A stretch of DNA of 40,643 nt, taken from positions 1 to 40,643 of the forward strand of contig JAIPFY010000025.1 of the NCBI GenBank assembly GCA_021736385.1, read 5' to 3'. The notes below the pieces were generated by a model. It saw only the letters and a list, made by a program, of their open reading frames with translations. It ran no database searches and was not told the origin of the DNA. Every line of letters starts with the position of its first letter. The first letter of the stretch is position 1. Of this stretch, positions 23,521 to 31,223 are shown one piece after another. The stretch comes from Spirochaetia bacterium. GTDB taxonomy: Bacteria; Spirochaetota; Spirochaetia; CAKZLE01. The translations under genes and the position numbers were made by a program.

Positions 23521-24951
23521 ATGAGAAACAAACCATGGTTGACAGCAGCTGTACTGCTGGTCCTTGCCACGATGAGCGTGAGTGCAGCTGATGCCCGGTA
23601 TCAGGCGATGGGCGGGGCCTTCACCGCTATCGGTGATGATGCGAACACGATCGTTGCAAACCCCGCAGGTCTGGGATTCCTGAGAGACAGCACCGCTACC
23701 TTCGCAAGCACCTTCTCCCTCCACCCGACCTTCTCCGCTTTCACCTTTGAGGAGGACTCTGTTGCTGCACTCGGAGGGGCATCACCGTTCGACCTGCGAT
23801 ACTACAGGCCCCATGGGAACCAGCATGTCCCGGACTCCTATGTCTACCACTATGATTATGTTTCATATGAGAGTGACTACTATATAGATGACGCTGAACA
23901 GACTACGTTCGATGCTGCGCTCATCGATCTGGGGTTCGATACCGATGGAGATGAACAGATCAGTGAAGATGAGTATGATGATATGCAGTCCTGGGCAGGG
24001 ACTGTCGCCCTCTTCGATATCATCGCATCCCACTTCAACTCCATCTCCTTCGAGAGTGATACCTCATTCATCGATCGGAATGTCGGTTTCTCCTACCAGA
24101 AAGCCCTCTCAGCTGCCGGTTCACTCGGAAGCACAGACCCAGAGAGCCTTACGCTGATAAGTCGGAACACCTACTCCGGGGCACTTGCCCATCAGATGGG
24201 TAATCTCTCCCTGGGAGCGAGTGCCACCTATGCCTCGGTCAGGACGATCACCAGGGATACTCCGCAGTTCGCAGACTATGAAACATCCTGTGAAGAATTC
24301 CAGGAATACTTCAATACCGATGACCCCGATGAGATGGGCATGATGATGATCGATGGACGGCTGTTCGATGATGCTGAGAAACACACCTCCTTCTCTCTGG
24401 GAGCAGGGGTCATGGTATCGATGGGATCTCTCACCGCAGGTGCTGCCGTACAGGACCTGATCCCGCTGGTATTCTCCGAACAGGAGATCCCTGATGCAAG
24501 TCAGTGGATAGGAGAACACCTGAATGTGGGTATCGCCTATGAGTCCAACCGAAAGAAGATCGACCACAGCGATGATCTGATCAATCTGCTGCTGGCAGCT
24601 GATGTGAAACAGGCAGGCAGCAGGGAGCACAGAACGCTGCACCTTGGTGCTGAACTGGGACTGAGTCTTGCCGAGTTCATCACCGCAGATGTGAGAGCCG
24701 GCTATATGCAGGAGCTCAACCAGTCGTTCGAGGAGATCCTTGATGGAGATCTGTGGGACACCGAAAGTGGTATCCTATCAGTGGGGATGGGGGCCAAGGT
24801 CTTCATGGCTCGATTAGATATGGCGCTGTCACTACCGGCGGTGTTCTTTCAGGAACTGCTGATGCACGGAGATGTGGATGAGGATTTCATAGCAGGTCTG
24901 CCTCCTACTGCAGGACCTCAGTTCACCATGACCGGCAGCATCGTCTTCTGA
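23521..24951 (+). CDS. FadL/UPF0164-like outer-membrane beta-barrel protein with EF-hand-like loop
   Basis: 476 residues. A cleavable signal peptide (ending near SVSAAD) is followed by ARYQAMGGAFTAIGDD and ANTIVANPAGLGFL, the N-terminal plug-region signature of FadL/OmpP1/PorV-type barrels and of the spirochaete UPF0164 family. Alternating beta-type segments run to a C-terminal TMTGSIVF, the usual aromatic end of a barrel strand. Residues 140-151 read DTDGDEQISEDE, fitting the calcium-binding EF-hand loop pattern at positions 1, 3, 5, 8 and 12. The ATG at 23521 is chosen because GAGGA lies 5 bases upstream; the ATG at 23509 has no such site. Probable role: uptake of hydrophobic or other small nutrients across the outer membrane. 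Monocistronic. Confidence 0.75.
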   Translation: MRNKPWLTAAVLLVLATMSVSAADARYQAMGGAFTAIGDDANTIVANPAGLGFLRDSTATFASTFSLHPTFSAFTFEEDSVAALGGASPFDLRYYRPHGNQHVPDSYVYHYDYVSYESDYYIDDAEQTTFDAALIDLGFDTDGDEQISEDEYDDMQSWAGTVALFDIIASHFNSISFESDTSFIDRNVGFSYQKALSAAGSLGSTDPESLTLISRNTYSGALAHQMGNLSLGASATYASVRTITRDTPQFADYETSCEEFQEYFNTDDPDEMGMMMIDGRLFDDAEKHTSFSLGAGVMVSMGSLTAGAAVQDLIPLVFSEQEIPDASQWIGEHLNVGIAYESNRKKIDHSDDLINLLLAADVKQAGSREHRTLHLGAELGLSLAEFITADVRAGYMQELNQSFEEILDGDLWDTESGILSVGMGAKVFMARLDMALSLPAVFFQELLMHGDVDEDFIAGLPPTAGPQFTMTGSIVF

Positions 24952-24989
24952 GACTGCCGGGAATACCACATCTGTCCTGATAGTACGAA

Positions 24990-25037
24990 GAAGGGACTGT
25001 CGAAGCGGTCATCTCTGACCGGTTCGGCAGTCCCTTC
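24990..25037. terminator. long hairpin between convergent OMP and perR genes
   Basis: GAAGGGACTG pairs with CAGTCCCTTC and, after a wobble, CGAA with TTCG and CGGTCA with TGACCG, enclosing a TCTC loop: about 21 pairs with one mismatch. TGTATGTATAT follows on the + strand. It is a probable terminator for the OMP gene and may act on both strands. Confidence 0.6.
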
Positions 25038-25092
25038 TGTATGTATATACCTCGTGGCATCACCAAATGTGATCGATCAGTCCCTGCGATCC

Positions 25093-25530
25093 CTAGGAAG
25101 AGGCCTGCAGCAGGGTCGTATCAACCTGAGCACAGTCCTGGCAGTAACCGGTGCAGTAGATATGTTCATCGGTGATCGAGAAGCCTTCCGGGATCCCGTA
25201 CATCAGGGCATTCTTCTGTACCGGGAAGTCATAGACCTCTCCGCATGAGAGACATTTGAAGTGTCCGTGGATGGAGGTATCGGCATCGAACCGTACTTCG
25301 TTGTCTTCGATCATGACTTTCTGCACCACATTGACACTGTGGAACAGTTTGAGCGTATTATAGACGGTAGTCTTCGATAGCGTCGGAAGCCCCGGTGAGA
25401 GTTCCCGATAGATCGTGTCCACTGTCGGATGATTCTTCTTATCAACAAGATATTCATAGATCTTGATCCTCTGATACGACGGTTTGATGCCGTGCGTCTG
25501 CAGTATCTGAACAGCCTCTTGTCTTGACAT
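25093..25530 (-). CDS. perR: PerR-type peroxide-sensing Fur-family repressor
   Basis: 145 residues. A winged helix (IKPSYQRIKIYEYLV, TLSKTTVYNTLKLF) is followed by a dimerisation domain. All five regulatory-metal ligands of Bacillus subtilis PerR have counterparts: His34 (H37), Asp82 (D85), His88 and His90 (H91, H93) and Asp101 (D104). The Asp at the last position is the feature that separates peroxide-sensing PerR from iron-sensing Fur (Glu). The structural zinc cysteines are present: CLSC (93/96) and CQDC (130/133). The ATG at 25530 is used since GGAGG lies 10 bases upstream; the ATG at 25560 falls at the predicted promoter start. A PerR-box-like palindrome lies at 25765-25777. Possible targets include the boxes at 241-327. 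Confidence 0.83.
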   Translation of the reverse strand: MSRQEAVQILQTHGIKPSYQRIKIYEYLVDKKNHPTVDTIYRELSPGLPTLSKTTVYNTLKLFHSVNVVQKVMIEDNEVRFDADTSIHGHFKCLSCGEVYDFPVQKNALMYGIPEGFSITDEHIYCTGYCQDCAQVDTTLLQASS

Positions 25531-25560
25531 ACTTTTTGTATCCTCCGATTGAATACTCAT

Positions 25561-25590
25561 ACTATAGCAATAGCATAATCAATTCAATTG
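25561..25590 (-). promoter_or_regulatory. predicted perR promoter with palindrome CAATTcAATTG
   Basis: - strand TATAGT (25566-25561) lies 15 bases from TTGAAT (25587-25582). The -35 is inside the perfect inverted repeat CAATTcAATTG (25580-25590). Spacing is shorter than ideal; the repeat may be a regulator site. Confidence 0.35.
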
Positions 25591-25857
25591 TGTAAATGTG
25601 CGTATCGTGCAGGTTGGCCCCTCCTCTGGGGGATCGCCTGCGCTCATGCTCAGCAAGCCCATTCTCACCTATATGAAGACTCTGCATCATGACCATACCG
25701 GCAGAACCTCCAAGCCCATGGTACAGAGAGGGCTGCTTACTTATATGTGATAATAAACCATAACTGTAATTATTACAATGTCGATCAGCTATGACGAAGG
25801 CAGTTTTCCCATTACTCTATAGGAAAAGAACAGAGAATGTAGTACTATTGTTGCTAT
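25591..25857. other. perR / YbaY-like intergenic region
   Basis: The 327 bases between the divergent genes (25531-25857) hold the perR promoter region and the PerR-box-like site at 25765-25777. The part 25600-25740 is GC-richer, with no convincing ORF, hairpin with U-run, or RNA gene. Confidence 0.4.
25765..25777. promoter_or_regulatory. PerR-box-like palindrome
   Basis: TGTAATTATTACA is a perfect 13-bp inverted repeat. Aligned with the Gram-positive PerR box TTATAATTATTATAA, the 15 bases 25764-25778 match at 12 positions. It lies 81 bases before the YbaY-like gene and about 235 bases before perR, divergently oriented. Confidence 0.5.
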
Positions 25858-26289
25858 ATGAGAAGGAAACCGTTACGTTACTGCCTACTACTTGTGATCT
25901 CCTGTTCATTGCTGATTGCTTCAGGCTGTGCTACGACCGCACAGACCCCGGCAGACAGATCCTATAAGCCGATCAGCGGTTCCATCCCTCTCGATAGTTC
26001 CATCATCCTCAAGAAGGCCGTCGCAGTCGAGATTCAGCTGCTTGATGTGACCATCCCCAGTGAAGAGGCAAAGCAGCTCTCCAAGCAGATCATCAAGAAT
26101 CCCAAGAAGACACCCGTGAACTTCTCACTGCGCTTCGAGGAGACCGATATACAGGCTTTCGGCTCCTACGTGGTCCGTCTGGCGGTATTCGAAGGAGAGA
26201 CGAAGATCTATGAGAGTCTGCGCGATATCGGGGTACTCACCAAAGGCAACCCTGATACGATCGATATACCCCTGCGGCAGATCTACTGA
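25858..26289 (+). CDS. YbaY/YscW-like lipoprotein
   Basis: 143 residues. The signal peptide ends with the lipobox IASGC (Cys24). The mature part follows the YbaY/YscW (PF09619-type) pattern: a start SGSIPLDSSIILKKAVAVEI, then a central LLDVTIPSEEAKQ and PVNFSLRFEETDI, then SYVVRLAVFEGETKIYES and GVLTKGNPDTI. These small beta-rich lipoproteins include YscW-type secretin pilots, but most have no known role; no secretion genes are nearby. No ribosome-binding site is visible in the 15 bases before the ATG, so translation may be leaderless or weak. A PerR-box-like palindrome lies upstream. Confidence 0.7.
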   Translation: MRRKPLRYCLLLVISCSLLIASGCATTAQTPADRSYKPISGSIPLDSSIILKKAVAVEIQLLDVTIPSEEAKQLSKQIIKNPKKTPVNFSLRFEETDIQAFGSYVVRLAVFEGETKIYESLRDIGVLTKGNPDTIDIPLRQIY

Positions 26290-26395
26290 AGATCTCTGGC
26301 ATACTACCACTCCGGGCACATCGCATGAGATGAGCTGTACACGTTCCCCGTATGCAGCTGCATGAAAAAAATCTGTATATATATTACATAATATG

Positions 26396-26424
26396 TTGAC
26401 TTTTTTGTATTTTTTGCATAAATA
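26396..26424 (+). promoter_or_regulatory. predicted argG promoter
   Basis: TTGACT (26396-26401), a 17-base spacer and TAAATA (26419-26424). The -10 is weak but lies inside the ARG-box-like palindrome 26415-26428, an arrangement typical of repression by ArgR. Confidence 0.45.
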
Positions 26425-26428
26425 TACA
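26415..26428. promoter_or_regulatory. ARG-box-like site 1 at argG
   Basis: TGCATAAATATACA fits TGNATWWWWATNCA perfectly. This is the arginine-repressor operator pattern conserved between Gram-negative and Gram-positive ArgR proteins. It covers the predicted -10 of argG. Confidence 0.65.
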
Positions 26429-26455
26429 GTATGGAACAACAAATACGGTTGTTTC

Positions 26456-26469
26456 TGTATAATTATTTA
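26456..26469. promoter_or_regulatory. ARG-box-like site 2 at argG
   Basis: TGTATAATTATTTA has one mismatch to TGNATWWWWATNCA. It starts 41 bases after the start of site 1, about four helical turns, and ends 26 bases before the ATG. Confidence 0.4.
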
Positions 26470-26495
26470 CTAGTACCCAAAGGCGAAGGTGAGAA

Positions 26496-27764
26496 ATGAA
26501 GAAAGAAAAGATTATTTTAGCGTACAGCGGCGGACTCGATACCTCGGTCATCCTGAAATGGCTGGACAACAAAGGGTTCGATGTCATCGCATATGTTGCC
26601 GATGTCGGACAGAATGAGGACTTCAAAGCCATCGAAGAGAAGGCGTATGCCACAGGGGCTTCCAAAGTATATGTGGAAGATCTCAAAGAAGAACTGGTCA
26701 CTGACTACATCTTCCCGGCTATGCAGGGAAATGCCATATATGAAGGGCGCTACCTGCTGGGTACTTCGATCGCCCGTCCACTCATCGCCAAACGCCATAT
26801 AGAGATAGCCAAGAAAGAGGGAACCCGGTATGTCTCACATGGGGCCACCGGAAAGGGGAACGATCAGGTTCGTTTCGAGTTCGGGTTCTATGCCCTGATG
26901 CCCGATGTACAGATCATAGCTCCCTGGAAGGACCCTGAGTTCCTGGAGCAGTTCAAGGGACGAAGCGACCTGATAGCCTATGCTGATGCCTACAACATAC
27001 CGATCAAAGCTTCCACGGCAAAGCCCTACAGCGAAGATGAGAACCTGCTGCACATCAGTCACGAAGCGGGGATCCTCGAGGATCCTGCCATGAGATGTCC
27101 TGAAGATGTCTTCTCCCTGACAAAATCACCTCAGGAGGCTCCTGATGAGGAGACGATCATCAAGATCACCTTCGAGGACGGTATACCGGTACAGGTGCTC
27201 AATGAGAACGATGGTACGGTGAAGACCGACCCGCTGGAACTCTTCCTCTACCTCAATGTCATCGGTGGAGAGAATGCGATCGGCAGGATCGACATGGTCG
27301 AGAACCGATACGTCGGAGTGAAATCACGAGGAGTCTATGAGACACCGGGAGGAGCACTGCTCTGGGAGGCACATAGAGACCTTGAAGGGGTCGCCATGGA
27401 TAAAGAGGTGATGCACCTGAGAGACATGTTCATTCCCAAATTCGCCGAACTGATCTATAACGGTCTGTGGTTCTCCCCTGAGATGGATTTCATCCTCAGT
27501 GCGATCTACAAGAGTCAGGAAGATATTACCGGTGAAGTACGGCTTGCCCTCTATAAGGGGAACATCATGACCATCGGCAGGACATCCCCTACCTCACTGT
27601 ACAATCAGGACCTCTCGAGCATGGAAGTCGAAGGCGGGTACAATGCCGTTGACTGTAAAGGGTTCATCAACATCAATGCCATGAGGCTCAAAGCCCATAA
27701 CGTGGTGCTGAGAAAGAACGGCCCGTACAACTGGAGACTCGAAGGACACGAAAGACAGCAGTAG
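26496..27764 (+). CDS. argG: argininosuccinate synthase
   Basis: 422 residues. It joins citrulline and aspartate with ATP to argininosuccinate, the penultimate step of arginine synthesis, in the cytoplasm. The ATP-pyrophosphatase P-loop-like motif [15 protein letters not shown] is at residues 9-23. [15 protein letters not shown] and [18 protein letters not shown], both family signatures, follow. KIIL-rich N-terminus and AGGTGAG before the ATG. Length matches the family. It is a single-gene unit with its own terminator (27811-27840), and no other arg genes are adjacent. Two ARG-box-like sites overlap or follow its promoter, so arginine-responsive repression is expected. Confidence 0.96.
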   Translation: MKKEKIILAYSGGLDTSVILKWLDNKGFDVIAYVADVGQNEDFKAIEEKAYATGASKVYVEDLKEELVTDYIFPAMQGNAIYEGRYLLGTSIARPLIAKRHIEIAKKEGTRYVSHGATGKGNDQVRFEFGFYALMPDVQIIAPWKDPEFLEQFKGRSDLIAYADAYNIPIKASTAKPYSEDENLLHISHEAGILEDPAMRCPEDVFSLTKSPQEAPDEETIIKITFEDGIPVQVLNENDGTVKTDPLELFLYLNVIGGENAIGRIDMVENRYVGVKSRGVYETPGGALLWEAHRDLEGVAMDKEVMHLRDMFIPKFAELIYNGLWFSPEMDFILSAIYKSQEDITGEVRLALYKGNIMTIGRTSPTSLYNQDLSSMEVEGGYNAVDCKGFININAMRLKAHNVVLRKNGPYNWRLEGHERQQ

Positions 27765-27810
27765 GCTCAAAGCAATCCATTTCCATGTATAGCATGTATA
27801 GCATATATTC

Positions 27811-27840
27811 GGGGCGGTCTGGTATGACCGCCCCATCTTC
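27811..27840 (+). terminator. argG terminator
   Basis: GGGGCGGTC / GACCGCCCC forms a perfect 9-bp stem with a 6-base loop, followed by the modestly T-rich ATCTTCGTTCT. Upstream, GTATAGCAT occurs twice in tandem at about 27787-27804. Confidence 0.65.
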
Positions 27841-27896
27841 GTTCTGCAGCCTGTCACTGAGGCGATCAGGGATACCCCCTGCCTCATCGGAGGTAC

Positions 27897-29012
27897 TCAG
27901 AGCGTGTGCTCCACGTGAGGATGCCTCGGTCTGAACGATCTGATGATCAACCCGAGCAGCAGCACCGAGGTGGTGACCGACCAGAACGAGATCAGTTCCT
28001 GAGCATCTGATGCCCCGGCTGAGAAGACGAAGGTGTCGAGTTGCGGGAAGGCCGCTATGAGATGATCGAGCAGCAGTCCGAAGACCAGACTTCCGATGAC
28101 CAGCACAGAGACGTACTGTACCGCATACCTCCTGCCCATCTTCTTCGAGAGGACCAGCAGTGTGGCGATATTGGTCGCAGGTCCTGCCAGCAGGAATACG
28201 AAGGCAGTCCCGAGCGATGCCCCTTTCGCGATGAGCAGCACCGCGATCGGTATGCTCGAAGTCGAGCAGATGTAGATGGGGATCCCCACAGCGACCATGC
28301 TCAGCATACCGATGATCCCGGAACCGAAGACACTCCCTGCGAAGAACCCCTCGGGTATACTCACCGAGAGCAGCCCTGCGATTGCCAGTCCGATGAGGAA
28401 ATGCTTCCCGATATCATCGATGAAATCGAGGAATCCGTATCGAAAGGCATCTGATAGAAACTTCAGCACAGCACGGAACAGCGAATCAGGGACAGCAGGC
28501 GCCTGAGCACCGTGGGTATCGGTGTGACAGCTGCTGCAGGTGCAGCTATGCTCTTCAGCAGGCTGAGCAGGACCTTCAGATCCAGAGGGATCAGCCGTTC
28601 TTGCAGCGGGGACGATGAGTGAGACGATCCCTCCGATGGTCCCGAGCAGGAAGGCACTCAGCGGTCTGTAGAGTGCCATGAGCGGGCCCATCATCCCATA
28701 GGTGGCGGCTATGCTGTCGACCCCCGTCTGCGGAGTGGAGATGAGGAATCCGGTGACGGCAGGGGTGGATGCACCGCTGTCCCGCAGGAACAGGGCGGTC
28801 GGGACCACACTGCACGAACAGAGCGGAAGGGGTACTCCGAACAGGGAGGCCTTGAGCACTGACCCAAGCGATGCGTTCCCGATGTGTCTGCTGATGAACG
28901 AGGCTTTCATCGTCTGAGAAAGGACTCCTGCTATCCCCATGCCCAGCACCAGATACGGGGCCATCTGCAGGAACAGCAGCAGGATCTCATGGAGCAGCTT
29001 CAATACGATCAT
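27897..29012 (-). CDS. SO_0444/COG0701-type Cu/Zn (or metalloid) efflux permease
   Basis: 371 residues, eight to ten helices in two similar halves. FGVPLPLCSCSVVPTALFL is the hallmark of COG0701 permeases. The central cytoplasmic loop has EEHSCTCSSCHTDTHG, a Cys/His-rich metal-binding patch typical of the SO_0444 Cu/Zn efflux group rather than ArsP. The second half shows ICSTSSIPIAVLLIAKG and LLAGPATNIATL. It starts with an ATGA overlap with the upstream repressor gene, so the two are coupled. Given the zinc-type site in that repressor, Zn(II)/Cd(II) or Cu(I) export across the inner membrane is the best guess. Organoarsenical export (ArsP) is a less likely alternative. Confidence 0.8.
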   Translation of the reverse strand: MIVLKLLHEILLLFLQMAPYLVLGMGIAGVLSQTMKASFISRHIGNASLGSVLKASLFGVPLPLCSCSVVPTALFLRDSGASTPAVTGFLISTPQTGVDSIAATYGMMGPLMALYRPLSAFLLGTIGGIVSLIVPAARTADPSGSEGPAQPAEEHSCTCSSCHTDTHGAQAPAVPDSLFRAVLKFLSDAFRYGFLDFIDDIGKHFLIGLAIAGLLSVSIPEGFFAGSVFGSGIIGMLSMVAVGIPIYICSTSSIPIAVLLIAKGASLGTAFVFLLAGPATNIATLLVLSKKMGRRYAVQYVSVLVIGSLVFGLLLDHLIAAFPQLDTFVFSAGASDAQELISFWSVTTSVLLLGLIIRSFRPRHPHVEHTL

Positions 29013-29317
29013 CGCTGTGCCTCCTGTACATGCTGCATCCCGATCTGCAGGATCTGTGCGATGTGCTGATCATTCAGGCTGTAGTAGACCTTACGCCCCT
29101 CTTTCCGATAGGCAACCAGCCTGAGAAGTCGCAGCGTCGAGAGCTGGTGACTGACAGCTGCCTGCTGCAGACCGATCGCATCGGTCAGAGCCTGCACATG
29201 CTGCTCACCCTGCAGCAGTTGAAAGAGTATCCGTAACCGTGTGGTATCACCGAAGGTCTTGAAGAAGTCCGCCAGATCACAGACCTCCTCTTCTACCGGC
29301 AGTATAGGTTCATCCAT
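29009..29317 (-). CDS. ArsR/SmtB-family metal-sensing repressor with alpha5 site
   Basis: 102 residues. The winged helix-turn-helix has FGDTTRLRILFQLL and QQAAVSHQLSTLRLL, followed by the wing AYRKEGRKVYYSL, all very like cyanobacterial SmtB. The C-terminal helix has Asp83-x-His85-x10-His96-x2-Glu99, exactly the alpha5 metal-site pattern of SmtB and CzrA, which sense zinc or cobalt. Cys13 in the N-terminal helix is an extra possible ligand. AAGGAG lies 8 bases before the ATG. It should repress its own operon through the 12-4-12 palindrome at 29334-29361 and release it on metal binding. Confidence 0.88.
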   Translation of the reverse strand: MDEPILPVEEEVCDLADFFKTFGDTTRLRILFQLLQGEQHVQALTDAIGLQQAAVSHQLSTLRLLRLVAYRKEGRKVYYSLNDQHIAQILQIGMQHVQEAQR

Positions 29318-29333
29318 TCAGGTCGCTCCTTAT

Positions 29334-29361
29334 ATATGTTTATATGTATATATAAACATAT
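29334..29361. promoter_or_regulatory. SmtB/CzrA-type operator (12-4-12 inverted repeat)
   Basis: ATATGTTTATAT and ATATAAACATAT are perfect inverted 12-base arms separated by GTAT. SmtB and CzrA bind 12-2-12 repeats with TGAACA/TGTTCA-like cores; here the arms carry TGTTTA/TAAACA. The site overlaps the predicted -10 of the repressor gene and ends 17 bases before its ATG. Confidence 0.7.
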
Positions 29362-29379
29362 GTACATATCTTTTGTCAA
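29351..29379 (-). promoter_or_regulatory. promoter of the smtB-like/permease operon
   Basis: A perfect - strand TTGACA (29379-29374) with a 17-base spacer and TTTATA (29356-29351), or a 19-base spacer and TATATA. Both -10 choices fall inside the operator palindrome. Confidence 0.55.
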
Positions 29380-29479
29380 CAGGTTTCGTGAATCTACCGG
29401 CATATGATTCACAAGAGAATGAAAACCAGCTATGATGATCAAAAGAACACGAAGCTCTGCAGAAAAGGAGAACCTTCAT

Positions 29480-30388
29480 ATGCATACTGACACAGCAGCG
29501 ATGAACACGATAGGATGGATCGGGACCGGAGTCATGGGAAGATGGATGTGCAGCCATCTGCTCAAGGCGGGGTATCAGGTCGTCGTCCATAACAGAACGA
29601 AAGAGAAGGCACAGCCGCTGCTGCAGGAGGGTGCCCGATGGGTGGACTCCCCTGCTGAAGCAGCACGTCAGTCACAGATCATCTTCACCATCATCGGCTA
29701 CCCGAAGGATGTACAGGAGGTCTATTTCGGTCCTGATGGCATCATCGAAGCCCTCAGTGAGGGGGCGATCACGATCGACATGACCACCACCTCCCCGTCC
29801 CTGTCAGTGAGGATCGCTCAGGCCTGTACCCACAGGGGAGCTCATGCGCTTGATGCGCCGGTCTCAGGAGGCGACGTGGGGGCCAGGGAGGCACGGCTTG
29901 CGATCATGGCAGGTGGAGAGAAGCAGGTATTCGATCAGGTCCTGCCGCTGTTCGAGCTGATGGGCAAACATATCATGTACGAGGGAGCAGCGGGTTCAGG
30001 ACAGCATACCAAGATGTGCAATCAGATCACGATCGCAGGGACGATGATAGGGGTCTGTGAAGCGATGCTCTACGGGGCCCGGGCGGGACTGGATATGGAG
30101 AAGATGGTGGGGACGATCAGCAAGGGTGCAGCAGGCTGCTGGACGCTGGACAATCTGGCCCCGAGGATCATCAAGAAGGATTATGATCCGGGATTCTTCG
30201 TCGATCACTTCATCAAGGATATGGGGATCGCCCTCGAGGAGGCAGCCCGCATGGGTATCGCGCTTCCCGGACTGGCGCTGGTCCACCAGCTCTACCTTGC
30301 CGTACAGGCTTCAGGTCACGGGCTGGATGGGACACAGGCGCTCATCGGGGCGCTTGATCGCCTTTCGCAGGCACGAATCTTCTCGTGA
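29480..30388 (+). CDS. 3-hydroxyisobutyrate dehydrogenase-family oxidoreductase
   Basis: 302 residues. NAD(P)-binding TIGWIGTGVMGRWMCSHLLK at residues 9-28, the family signature DAPVSGGDVGAREARLAIMAGG and the catalytic-lysine motif GSGQHTKMCNQITIAG are all present. HNRTKEKAQPL after the second beta-strand places an Arg where NADP-using members (glyoxylate/succinic-semialdehyde reductases) have one, so NADPH use is likely. The ATG at 29480 is chosen since AAAAGGAG lies 9 bases upstream. The family reduces or oxidises short beta-hydroxyacids, tartronate semialdehyde or succinic semialdehyde; the substrate is not resolvable. It faces the SDR gene, and the last 47 bases of the two genes overlap tail to tail. 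Confidence 0.85.
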   Translation: MHTDTAAMNTIGWIGTGVMGRWMCSHLLKAGYQVVVHNRTKEKAQPLLQEGARWVDSPAEAARQSQIIFTIIGYPKDVQEVYFGPDGIIEALSEGAITIDMTTTSPSLSVRIAQACTHRGAHALDAPVSGGDVGAREARLAIMAGGEKQVFDQVLPLFELMGKHIMYEGAAGSGQHTKMCNQITIAGTMIGVCEAMLYGARAGLDMEKMVGTISKGAAGCWTLDNLAPRIIKKDYDPGFFVDHFIKDMGIALEEAARMGIALPGLALVHQLYLAVQASGHGLDGTQALIGALDRLSQARIFS

Positions 30389-31196
30389 TGCCCTCCTGCC
30401 TGCGGGACCGGCGTACGATACGGTCCATCAGCATCCTGACCAGAGAGGGGAACAGCTGGTTGAGCAGATAGATCATCTTCCCCGATGAACCCGGGATGAT
30501 GAGGAACCTCCCCCTGCGCAGACCGCTCATGCAGGCTGCGGCCACCTGATCGGCCTGCAGGAGCGAGGCATTCCCGGAGATCGCGAAAGTCTCGGGAGGT
30601 TTCGTCGTATTCTCCTTCTCCAGCTGCGGGGTCTGGGTATCGGGAGGACAGAGGACCGAGACACCGATACCTTCTGGCTTCAGCTCGTTACGCAGGGCCT
30701 GAGAGAATCCTATGATCCCGAACTTCGATGAGCTGTAGGCTGTGTACCCGTAGGTGCCTATGAACCCGGCCACTGATGAGACATTGACGATGTGGGAGCC
30801 GTCTCTCATGTGAGGGATGAGGGCGTGAGTCACTGCGGCAGTACCAAGCAGATTGATGGTGATCGTCTGTGTGAAGACTTCGAAGGGCAGCTTGAAGAAG
30901 TGATCAGGATGAGCCATCCCGGCACAGTTGATCAGCAGGTCGGGAGCTCCGTAGAGCCTGATGGCTTCAGCCGTACGACGGAGGACATCATTCTGTGATG
31001 CCACATCCATGGTCATGGTATGGACTCGTGCCTCATCAGCAGCGCTGCACAGCTGTGCCGCCGCTTGACTGAGCCGCTGCTGATCACGGGCGAACAGCAC
31101 GACCGCACTGCCTTCAGAGAGCACCTGCTGTGCTATCGCGTAGCCTATTCCGCTCGAACCGCCGGTGATATAGACCAGATCCCATGTCTTTCTCAT
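30342..31196 (-). CDS. short-chain dehydrogenase, 3-ketodihydrosphingosine reductase-like
   Basis: 284 residues. SDR fold: TGGSSGIG (11-18) for NADP, LINCAG (88-93), catalytic Ser140/141 and Tyr154-x3-Lys158 (YSSSK). The motif CPPDTQTPQLEKENTTKPPE (183-202) and the C-terminal RRGRFLIIPGSSGKMIYLL are hallmarks of eukaryotic 3-ketosphinganine reductase (KDSR/TSC10) and its bacterial relatives. The basic, hydrophobic C-terminal tail may associate with the membrane. Bacterial homologues may reduce 3-ketosphinganine or other long-chain 3-ketones; no serine palmitoyltransferase gene is in the window. A-rich AAAAAGG precedes the ATG by about 9 bases. Its promoter is divergent from gltA and its -10 lies within an ARG-box-like site. 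Confidence 0.8.
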   Translation of the reverse strand: MRKTWDLVYITGGSSGIGYAIAQQVLSEGSAVVLFARDQQRLSQAAAQLCSAADEARVHTMTMDVASQNDVLRRTAEAIRLYGAPDLLINCAGMAHPDHFFKLPFEVFTQTITINLLGTAAVTHALIPHMRDGSHIVNVSSVAGFIGTYGYTAYSSSKFGIIGFSQALRNELKPEGIGVSVLCPPDTQTPQLEKENTTKPPETFAISGNASLLQADQVAAACMSGLRRGRFLIIPGSSGKMIYLLNQLFPSLVRMLMDRIVRRSRRQEGITRRFVPAKGDQAPR

Positions 31197-31223
31197 AGTT
31201 TGCGCCTTTTTTGCATATGTTTA

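Noticed and set aside
25843-25860. YbaY-like gene as a fourth leaderless gene
   Set aside because: There is no ribosome-binding site, but the possible -10 (TACTAT) is 9 bases from the ATG and there is no matching -35, so the pattern does not fit the other three.
27785-27805. GTATAGCAT tandem repeat as a CRISPR or mobile-element end
   Set aside because: There are only two 9-base copies with no spacer structure. No CRISPR array or cas gene was seen anywhere in the window.
27897-29012. ArsP organoarsenical permease with an arsenic sensor
   Set aside because: The repressor has the SmtB/CzrA alpha5 site instead of an ArsR-type cysteine pair, and the permease loop has the Cys/His patch of Cu/Zn exporters.
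29334-29361. A further ARG-box in the smtB-like promoter
   Set aside because: TGTATATATAAACA is one mismatch from the pattern, but the perfect 12-4-12 repeat explains the sequence better as a SmtB-type operator.
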